From the NCBI GenBank assembly GCA_025453475.1, contig JALOQH010000045.1, positions 1 through 5,077 on the forward strand: a DNA stretch of 5,077 nucleotides, given 5' to 3'. The position numbers were made by a program, and so were the translations under genes. This DNA is from an archaeon. Its GTDB lineage: Archaea > Nanobdellota > Nanobdellia > Pacearchaeales > GW2011-AR1. A model generated the notes under the pieces. It made no database searches and was not told where the DNA came from. It worked only from the letters and a program-made list of their open reading frames with translations. Within the stretch, counting starts at the first letter, position 1. Every line of letters begins with the position of its first letter. Of this stretch, positions 1 through 4,066 are shown one piece after another.

Positions 1-368
1 ATCTTTCAAAGGAGCAGTTCAGCGAGTTTTCCGCCAGGAACGGAATGAACAAGGGAGACATAATAATAACTTGGGGAAGAGGGGAGCGCAATGTCGGAGA
101 TATAATAATATTTAAGCCGAATGCAGAATCAACAGCAAGGTATCCGATAATTCATAGGGTTATAAGAGAGACTCCAACTGCAACGAAGGGGGACCATAAT
201 CTTCAGCAGCTAATGAAAGATAATAACCTGCAGAAACTTGACGAGACATCCATTTCCGATGAGCAGATAATAGGCAAATCTGTTTTCAGGATTCCTCTTC
301 TTGGATGGATTAAACTCATCTTCTTTGAGCCATTTAAGTCCCCTGAGCAGAGGGGGCTGTGCGACTAA
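1..368 (+). CDS. Signal peptidase I, archaeal S26B type (C-terminal part, 5' truncated by window edge)
   Basis: This membrane-bound serine protease removes signal peptides from exported proteins on the outer face of the cytoplasmic membrane. The frame is open to the left edge (first full codon at base 3) and ends with TAA at 366-368. The ATG at base 45 is internal: family-like sequence (a short stretch ending ARNG) runs into it without a break. Visible family blocks, in order, are NKGDIII, then VGDIIIF, then IIHRVI (His codon 153-155; the archaeal His that replaces the bacterial Lys general base), then TKGDHN (Asp codon 192-194, the catalytic Asp block), then a GKSVFRIPLLGW segment leading to a short hydrophobic C-terminal tail. 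The catalytic Ser block (SxSMxP) and the N-terminal membrane anchor must lie upstream of the window, so activity cannot be judged. The next gene starts 32 nt downstream but has its own promoter-like box. Family assignment is firm. Confidence 0.88.
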   Translation, partial: LSKEQFSEFSARNGMNKGDIIITWGRGERNVGDIIIFKPNAESTARYPIIHRVIRETPTATKGDHNLQQLMKDNNLQKLDETSISDEQIIGKSVFRIPLLGWIKLIFFEPFKSPEQRGLCD

Positions 369-370
369 AG

Positions 371-380
371 GCTTAAAAAG
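371..380 (+). promoter_or_regulatory. TATA-like box for transcription factor S gene
   Basis: The sequence GCTTAAAAAG is centred about 25 nt upstream of the ATG at 401, just after the signal peptidase stop codon. That spacing puts the transcription start at or next to the start codon, so the mRNA is probably leaderless. No Shine-Dalgarno match is seen before 401, which fits. The box rests on spacing and A/T composition only. Confidence 0.5.
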
Positions 381-400
381 TTCAAGGCAATATAGAAAAC

Positions 401-709
401 ATGGAATTTTGCGAAAAGTGCGGCGGTATGATTATGATACAGGATAACAAGATAGCCTGTGCGTCATGCGGGCACAAATCCAAGAAAAAACCAAAAATAG
501 AGGCTTCCGAGAAGATGCAGAGCACAGAAGCAATTGCAGTCATCAAAGAGGGCGCAGACGCAACAGAGCCGATAGTTGATATGGAATGCCCTGCATGCAA
601 GAACAAGAAGTGTTATTTCTGGACTTTGCAAACTCGTGCCGGAGACGAATCAGAAACCAAATTCTACAAGTGCGTGAAGTGCAAGCATACTTGGAGAAAA
701 TACAGATAA
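401..709 (+). CDS. tfs: Transcription factor S (TFIIS/RPB9-like RNA cleavage factor)
   Basis: TFS binds archaeal RNA polymerase and stimulates cleavage of the nascent transcript in backtracked complexes, giving restart and proofreading. The 102-residue length matches the family. The N-terminal zinc ribbon has C4, C7, C20 and C23, resembling RPB9/TFIIS domain I. A charged linker covers about residues 25-58. The C-terminal zinc ribbon has C63, C66, C91 and C94 and includes the diagnostic block WTLQTRAGDESETKFYKC, in which D82-E83 is the acidic pair that enters the polymerase active site. The ending HTWRKYR is also typical. All eight cysteines and both acidic residues are present, so it should be an active cleavage factor and not one of the inactive inhibitor paralogues. 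The ATG at 401 is the only start that gives the first Cys pair in its usual place. The gene runs convergent to the HD gene, 31 nt away. Confidence 0.96.
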   Translation: MEFCEKCGGMIMIQDNKIACASCGHKSKKKPKIEASEKMQSTEAIAVIKEGADATEPIVDMECPACKNKKCYFWTLQTRAGDESETKFYKCVKCKHTWRKYR

Positions 710-719
710 TCTGTATTTT
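697..719. terminator. Perfect hairpin over the tfs stop codon, possible bidirectional terminator
   Basis: The arms AAAATACAGA (697-706) and TCTGTATTTT (710-719) are perfectly complementary, and the 3-nt loop (707-709) is exactly the TAA stop codon of tfs. Because the structure is symmetric, it ends in a short T-run on both strands and sits between convergent genes, so it could end transcription from either side. The stem is A/T-rich with only three G/C pairs. Archaeal termination depends mainly on T-runs, so the hairpin's role is inferred. Confidence 0.45.
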
Positions 720-740
720 AGGCTTCAATTTGATTGTAGT

Positions 741-1313
741 TTAAATTTCTTCGTTAATCTTTTCAAATTCTTCAAGCAGTCTCTTCCAAGAAAGATATAA
801 CTTCTCAAGTTTTTGTTTAACTTCCGGGAATATTGCAACATCGCGATAATCTCTCTCAAGTTTGTCAAGGGCAGAGTATTTTTCTTTTATTCCTTTATTT
901 CTCATGACTATGTCAATATATGCAAAATCAGTTAAATGGGATGCGGAATCTGCACATGCAATTATTTTTGCTTCGATGCTCTCGGGCAGGACATCCTTGC
1001 ACCTATGGGCTCTTACACAGTGCGCTATTTTGCTTATTCTTTCTTTACTGAGTTTTAACTTCTTTAGAAAGCCTACCGCGAGTTTCTCGCCTTTAACAGC
1101 GTGATCATTTTCGTCGGGGGGATAATGCCCAATATCATGCAACCAAACACCAAGAAGAACAACTTCTTCATCTGCTTCGGGATGAGATTTCAAAAGGTAT
1201 TTTGCCCATCTCTCAACTATGGCTACGTGTTCAGCAAGCCCAAATGGGTCTGCCTTTGATTTCGAGATAGTCTCAATCATATAACTTCTTGCCATTTCTA
1301 TCTTGGAATTCAT
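741..1313 (-). CDS. HD-domain metal-dependent phosphohydrolase
   Basis: This is a predicted cytoplasmic HD-superfamily phosphohydrolase. The family hydrolyses phosphoester bonds, often of nucleotides, with one or two divalent metals; the substrate here cannot be told. With the ATG at 1313 the protein has 190 residues. The ligand set is complete: H29 (AEHV), H59-D60 within WLHDIGH, H71, H98 and H103 (AHCVRAH), and D122 within ACADSASH. This H...HD...H...H...D layout resembles the binuclear HDIG type. The C-terminal 45 residues are a charged, probably helical tail with no recognised domain. A TTG at 1319 would add two residues, but it lies within the T-run after the tRNA gene, so the ATG is preferred. 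The start lies 10 nt past the tRNA-Lys gene with no separate promoter space, implying read-through from the tRNA promoter or a promoter inside the tRNA. No paralogue or partner gene helps fix the function. Confidence 0.87.
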   Translation of the reverse strand: MNSKIEMARSYMIETISKSKADPFGLAEHVAIVERWAKYLLKSHPEADEEVVLLGVWLHDIGHYPPDENDHAVKGEKLAVGFLKKLKLSKERISKIAHCVRAHRCKDVLPESIEAKIIACADSASHLTDFAYIDIVMRNKGIKEKYSALDKLERDYRDVAIFPEVKQKLEKLYLSWKRLLEEFEKINEEI

Positions 1314-1317
1314 CTTC

Positions 1318-1323
1318 AAAAAA
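1318..1323 (-). terminator. T6 run immediately after tRNA-Lys
   Basis: Directly after the discriminator A of the tRNA (1324), the minus strand reads TTTTTT, the usual archaeal T-run terminator signal. Only GAAG separates it from the ATG of the HD gene. It therefore either ends tRNA transcripts or is read through to express the HD gene. Confidence 0.55.
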
Positions 1324-1450
1324 TGGCCCCGACGGGATTTGAACCCGCGACACCTGGATTTCTCGATTGCATAGCAATCGTGAGCCCTTCAAATCTCACG
1401 ATTTGGAAGGTTAAGAGTCCAGTACTCTAACCTGGCTGAGCTACGAGGCC
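1324..1450 (-). tRNA. tRNA-Lys (anticodon CUU) with a 52-nt intron
   Basis: The gene reads AAG codons as lysine. On the minus strand all arms can be drawn. The acceptor is GGCCTCG with CGGGGCC (7 pairs, one G-U). The D arm is GCTC/GAGT around AGCCAGGTTA. The anticodon stem is CTGGA/TCCAG with loop CTCTTAA, giving anticodon CTT at 1415-1413. The variable loop is GTGTC. The T arm is GCGGG/CCCGT around TTCAAAT. The discriminator base is A at 1324 and no CCA is encoded. Exon 1 is 1412-1450 (39 nt) and exon 2 is 1324-1359 (36 nt), giving a mature tRNA of 75 nt before CCA addition. The intron sits between positions 37 and 38, the canonical archaeal site. Because A residues flank both junctions, a shift of one nucleotide in the splice sites would give the same mature product. 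Confidence 0.95.
1360..1411 (-). other. tRNA-Lys intron (position 37/38)
   Basis: This 52-nt segment separates the two halves of the anticodon loop and must be removed by the archaeal tRNA splicing endonuclease, which recognises a bulge-helix-bulge. The central helix can be drawn from exon bases 32-34 (CUC) and intron bases GAG near its 3' end, three Watson-Crick pairs with a U/C mismatch in the fourth position, so the motif looks relaxed. The intron can fold as two hairpins: CCTTC plus AAATC with GATTT plus GAAGG around a GUGA (GNRA) tetraloop and one bulged C (1386-1410), then CGATTGC/GCAATCG (1364-1380). A competing 9-bp pairing, AATCGTGAG with CTCACGATT (1376-1403), excludes both. No reading frame or endonuclease gene fits inside. 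Confidence 0.85.
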
Positions 1451-1475
1451 ATATGTAAAATAGAGCTTTAGATGG

Positions 1476-1487
1476 TTTAAAAAATTA
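1476..1487 (-). promoter_or_regulatory. TATA-like box for tRNA-Lys
   Basis: The minus strand reads TAATTTTTTAAA here, centred about 31 nt upstream of the first tRNA base at 1450. This is a normal distance for an archaeal TATA box with a leader of a few nucleotides. It is the only strongly A/T-rich block in the 53-nt spacer before the Zn-Hsp20 stop codon. Confidence 0.5.
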
Positions 1488-1502
1488 TGGAAAGGGTCTT
1501 TC
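1479..1502 (-). terminator. Weak hairpin plus T6 run after the Zn-Hsp20 gene
   Basis: Just after the Zn-Hsp20 stop (1504-1506), the minus strand can form GAAAG/CTTTC with a 3-nt loop (1490-1502). A T6 run (1479-1484) follows five nucleotides later. It resembles a terminator for the permease/Zn-Hsp20 unit, but the stem is short and the T-run is shared with the tRNA TATA box. Confidence 0.3.
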
Positions 1503-1503
1503 T

Positions 1504-2175
1504 TTATTTCTCAAGCTTAAACTCAACCAGAAGCTTTTTATTGTCAACTGAGAAACTGCGGAGCGGGAGAGTTATCGGAAGCGTGTTTACATAGACTTTC
1601 TTTTTCCCGATTGCCTTGATTTCATAGCCGGATTCAAGTTTTGAGATGAATACGTCGTCTGTGGATTCTATGCCTGGGGCGGCAATCTCATAAATGACTT
1701 TATCGCTGAGCCTGCGGATTTTTGATTTTGCTTCTGCTCTTGGAAGCCTTGACATCTTTTCGAGCTGGGCTTCTGTTATTTCTTTTCTTTTTTGAGGCTT
1801 TGGCTTCTGCGCAAGTTTCATATTCTGATTCGGGATTCCTATTTTTATTTTGATGCCATTTGGAATCTGCTCGATGTTCGCCCCTTCAATAGGAATGTTT
1901 GCTGTATTTTCATCCATCTGCCTAAGGTTTTTCATAAGTGAATTCATAATAGAACTAATCATTTTGTCTGTTATCCCCAGACCTCCAAGCCCAAAGGATG
2001 AGGCTTCTGTCCTGTTTTCCAGAGCGTCGTTTTTGCCGAGCATGCCAAAATCTCTTTTTTCCTTTTCCAGGTCCATTATCGGATTTCCGCAATATGGGCA
2101 GAAATCAAATCTTTTCTCTACAACAGAGCTGCAATTAGAGCACTTTATTTCTGGCTTTTTACGCTTAAAGAACAT
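1504..2175 (-). CDS. Zinc-ribbon protein with C-terminal Hsp20/alpha-crystallin-like domain
   Basis: The protein has 223 residues from the ATG at 2175. An N-terminal zinc ribbon carries C12, C15, C26 and C29 (CSNC and CPYC knuckles). It is followed by a low-complexity linker with a Gly-rich patch (SFGLGGLG) and a Met/Asn-rich helix, then a short strand-like segment around NGIKIKIGIP. A basic stretch (about 121-160) leads to an Hsp20/CS-like beta-sandwich at about 157-223, recognised by YEIAAPGI, the alternating strand pattern and a final LLVEFKL strand. There is no C-terminal extension and no I-x-I motif, which canonical small heat-shock proteins use to form large oligomers, so it may act as a dimer, adaptor or co-chaperone. 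The TGA of the upstream permease gene overlaps this ATG (TGATG), which implies coupled translation; an upstream TTG at 2178 is less likely. No Shine-Dalgarno match is visible. The zinc ribbon is clear; the Hsp20-like assignment is by fold pattern and its function is inferred. Confidence 0.75.
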   Translation of the reverse strand: MFFKRKKPEIKCSNCSSVVEKRFDFCPYCGNPIMDLEKEKRDFGMLGKNDALENRTEASSFGLGGLGITDKMISSIMNSLMKNLRQMDENTANIPIEGANIEQIPNGIKIKIGIPNQNMKLAQKPKPQKRKEITEAQLEKMSRLPRAEAKSKIRRLSDKVIYEIAAPGIESTDDVFISKLESGYEIKAIGKKKVYVNTLPITLPLRSFSVDNKKLLVEFKLEK

Positions 2176-3575
2176 CAAGGAGAGAGGGATCTCAAACTTT
2201 TAAATTTTCCTAATGCTGTCCCGGGAATCTGGGTGAGCTTTGTAGTTATGATATGCAGGGAGTTAAGAGGATGCATGAAGAAAGTATAGCTCGCGGGCGC
2301 TCTCTTGACTTTTCTGACTTCTTTTAGATGCGGGAGGAATATTACAGCAACCAAACCTCTCAGGACAGCAGCAACGATAAACACGAAAATATACGGGCTT
2401 ATTCCGGACGGATGGAAGTAGCTTACTATCAACCCTCCGACGAGAGAGCCGACAAGCGTGCCTATTCCAATGATAAAATTGGTATATGTCATGCAAATGG
2501 CCCTGTGCCTTGGCGAGACTGAATCGTAAACAAAATTAGAGAAGGATATTACTGATGCAGCGGATGCGATGCCTGAGGAAAGCTGGGGAATAAGGATAAC
2601 ACTGAGTGGTGTTTTGACAAAGCAGTATAATATTGGAGTCAGCATGAAGAATACGTTAGTGATTACAGTCAATCTGCGGTTGCCGTATTTATCTGAGAAC
2701 TTCCCGGCAACTGGCAGGAAGATCAGGTAATAGATGTAATATGAAACAAGAGATACTGCAAAAATTTTGTAGCTGAAACCAAGCTCCTGAAGCATATAAA
2801 CATTGAAGAAGGGCGAGGCGACCATTACCGCGAAGTTGAAGAAGCCATGATAGACTGCGAATTTCCCGAAATTATCAAATCTTTTGATAAATGCCCAGAA
2901 CGAGAAATAATCTCTTTTTTTTGCCCTGAATTTCGGAGCGTATTGCTTATGGAAAAGGAGAAACGATGCAAATTTGAATAAAAATGCCATGGCAAACAGA
3001 ATAGAAAATGCAAGAAGCGCAATTCCTTTTGTTTTGTAGTAATCAAGGAAGAATGAAGCTGCGAGCAGAGCAACTAATCCAAATACTGTGGCTATTCTGT
3101 TTCTTCTGCTGAAATATTCCCCCTTTTTTTCCGGAGGAACAATGTCTCCCATCCAGGAGAACCATGCCGGATAGGCAATTCCGCCGAAGAACATGAGAAG
3201 AGAGTAGAATAATATAAGCATCCAGATTGAGTATCCATCAAAAACGCCTTTGAATACGAGGAACCCTGTAAGTCCTATGAACAGCCACATCAAAGACTGG
3301 AAGAAAACAAACCAGAGAACAATTTTCTTTCTTGTAAGACGGTTCATCATCTTTATGCCAACAAACTGGGCAAGCTGGTAAAGGAATCCGGAGAATGAGC
3401 TTAGAATCCCGATGTGAATTGGTTTGGCATTAAGCAGAAGCGCGAAGGGAATTATATTATTGTCCCCGATGTTTGCAGAGATGCTTGCTGCTGTGCCTTC
3501 TTTGATGCTCACGTTGAGAGCTCTCTTTTTGAGGGATTCAGAATCGTGCCCGTTATGCTTCACTTCTCTTTTCAT
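2175..3575 (-). CDS. Major facilitator superfamily permease, 12 membrane helices
   Basis: This is a 466-residue integral membrane transporter; the substrate is unknown. Twelve hydrophobic helices can be placed at roughly residues 27-49, 54-77, 84-106, 116-138, 161-180 and 184-207, then after a basic loop (208-236) at 237-261, 271-293, 303-321, 325-348, 360-384 and 393-414. The MFS motif A is well preserved between helices 8 and 9 (GKFSDKYGNRR, 291-301) and degenerate between helices 2 and 3 (GIKMMNRLTRKK). The cytoplasmic helix 4-5 loop WMGDIVPPEKKGEYFSRRNR is typical of the superfamily. A cytoplasmic tail of about 50 residues with many basic residues follows helix 12. The ATG at 3575 is chosen because a TATA-like box is centred 27 nt upstream, as expected for a leaderless message; the TTG at 3587 would be too close to it. 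Its stop overlaps the start of the Zn-Hsp20 gene. Confidence 0.9.
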   Translation of the reverse strand: MKREVKHNGHDSESLKKRALNVSIKEGTAASISANIGDNNIIPFALLLNAKPIHIGILSSFSGFLYQLAQFVGIKMMNRLTRKKIVLWFVFFQSLMWLFIGLTGFLVFKGVFDGYSIWMLILFYSLLMFFGGIAYPAWFSWMGDIVPPEKKGEYFSRRNRIATVFGLVALLAASFFLDYYKTKGIALLAFSILFAMAFLFKFASFLLFHKQYAPKFRAKKRDYFSFWAFIKRFDNFGKFAVYHGFFNFAVMVASPFFNVYMLQELGFSYKIFAVSLVSYYIYYLIFLPVAGKFSDKYGNRRLTVITNVFFMLTPILYCFVKTPLSVILIPQLSSGIASAASVISFSNFVYDSVSPRHRAICMTYTNFIIGIGTLVGSLVGGLIVSYFHPSGISPYIFVFIVAAVLRGLVAVIFLPHLKEVRKVKRAPASYTFFMHPLNSLHIITTKLTQIPGTALGKFKSLRSLSP

Positions 3576-3597
3576 TATATTAGTCAATTATAGAAAT

Positions 3598-3606
3598 CTT
3601 TAAATA
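3598..3606 (-). promoter_or_regulatory. TATA-like box of the permease/Zn-Hsp20 unit
   Basis: The minus strand reads TATTTAAAG here, centred about 27 nt before the ATG at 3575, which predicts a leaderless transcript. The inverted repeat at 3610-3631 begins three bases upstream, where TFB would contact the BRE, so a protein bound there would be well placed to block this promoter. Confidence 0.6.
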
Positions 3607-3609
3607 GTG

Positions 3610-3631
3610 GTGTATACGCTTAAGTATACAC
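3610..3631. promoter_or_regulatory. Perfect inverted repeat in the divergent promoter, candidate operator
   Basis: GTGTATAC (3610-3617) and GTATACAC (3624-3631) are perfect inverted copies with a 6-nt spacer GCTTAA. Each arm contains the self-complementary hexamer GTATAC, and the two hexamers are centred 12 bp apart. The repeat lies between divergent genes, covers the probable TATA element of the AbrB-fold regulator and abuts the BRE/TATA region of the permease. The natural candidate ligand is the dimeric regulator encoded 28 bp downstream, which would make this an autoregulatory and divergent operator. The repeat is directly visible; binding by that protein is inferred. Confidence 0.6.
3618..3628 (+). 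promoter_or_regulatory. Probable TATA-like element of the regulator/CDC48 unit
   Basis: GCTTAAGTATA is the best A/T-rich candidate upstream of the ATG at 3659, centred about 35 nt away, which predicts a leader of about 9 nt. It lies entirely inside the inverted repeat 3610-3631. The match to an archaeal TATA consensus is only fair. Confidence 0.4.
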
Positions 3632-3658
3632 AAAAAGGTATCTACAAAAATCACTACT

Positions 3659-4066
3659 ATGACAGACATATTCGACGCCAAGATTTTATGCAAGAAATGC
3701 GGGCTTGAGATGAAACCCCGCGTTTTAGAAAAAGATGGTTTGCAGCTTCGCGCTGTTGAATGCCCTAAATGCAAAGACAAGATAATTCACCCTGCGGATT
3801 TGAACTGCATGAATAAATATAATGACATGAAAGACAAGACATTCAATGTCAAATTAAGGATGGTTGGAAACAGCCATGCAGTGAGCATTCCAAAGGAAAT
3901 TGTTGACCTGATGAATGAACAGCACAGGCTGATGGGCGAGCATCGCAAGAGGATGAGCAGGGAGATGAATGAAATGGTGAAGATGGCTTTTGAAGATTTT
4001 GGCAAACTGAGGCTAACTTTCTGGGATGAGGAAGATGAAGAGGAGGAAGAAAGAAATGGCAGATAG
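3659..4066 (+). CDS. Zinc-ribbon plus AbrB/SpoVT-fold DNA-binding regulator
   Basis: This is a 135-residue predicted transcriptional regulator. The N-terminal zinc ribbon has C11, C14, C35 and C38 (CKKC and CPKC knuckles). Residues about 62-86 form a swapped-hairpin AbrB/MazE-like motif, FNVKLRMVGNSHAVSIPKEI, with the typical VGNS turn and the IPKEI strand-to-helix transition; such domains bind DNA as dimers. A charged amphipathic helix rich in Met, Arg and Glu covers about 86-115 and could extend the dimer. The C-terminus is strongly acidic (DEEDEEEEE, about 123-131). The gene is divergent from the permease gene and overlaps the CDC48 start by 11 nt, so it is co-transcribed with CDC48. A perfect inverted repeat in its promoter suggests autoregulation. 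MazE-like antitoxins share the fold, but no toxin gene accompanies it and the zinc ribbon is atypical for them. Confidence 0.82.
   Translation: MTDIFDAKILCKKCGLEMKPRVLEKDGLQLRAVECPKCKDKIIHPADLNCMNKYNDMKDKTFNVKLRMVGNSHAVSIPKEIVDLMNEQHRLMGEHRKRMSREMNEMVKMAFEDFGKLRLTFWDEEDEEEEERNGR
4041..4046 (+). promoter_or_regulatory. Shine-Dalgarno sequence for CDC48, inside the regulator gene
   Basis: AGGAGG ends 9 nt before the ATG at 4056 and matches the CCUCC of archaeal 16S rRNA 3' ends. It is encoded within the Glu run of the regulator's acidic tail. It supports the ATG at 4056 as the CDC48 start, overlapping the regulator's stop codon, in contrast to the apparently leaderless first genes of the transcription units. 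Confidence 0.65.

Noticed and set aside
45..368. A free-standing 107-residue protein starting at the ATG at base 45
   Set aside because: The frame stays open to the left edge with signal-peptidase-like sequence, and the catalytic Ser block must precede it; the ATG is internal.
862..1104. Plus-strand open frame of 80 codons opposite the HD gene
   Set aside because: The minus strand shows a complete HD ligand set across the same bases, so this frame is a shadow.
1331..1452. Two overlapping RNA genes or a pseudo-tRNA because the anticodon stem looks interrupted
   Set aside because: Removing 52 nt at position 37/38 restores every arm of a standard tRNA-Lys, so an intron is the simple explanation.
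1850..2203. Plus-strand open frame of 117 codons opposite the Zn-Hsp20 gene
   Set aside because: It is a shadow of the minus-strand gene; its hydrophobic look comes from the complement of charged codons, and no promoter or motif supports it.
3610..3631. Mobile-element end or recombination site at the palindrome
   Set aside because: There is no transposase, integrase or matching repeat nearby; its placement over divergent TATA elements is better explained as an operator.
3659..4066. MazE-type antitoxin of a toxin-antitoxin pair
   Set aside because: The hairpin resembles MazE, but the downstream overlapping gene is CDC48 and the divergent gene is a permease; no toxin is present.
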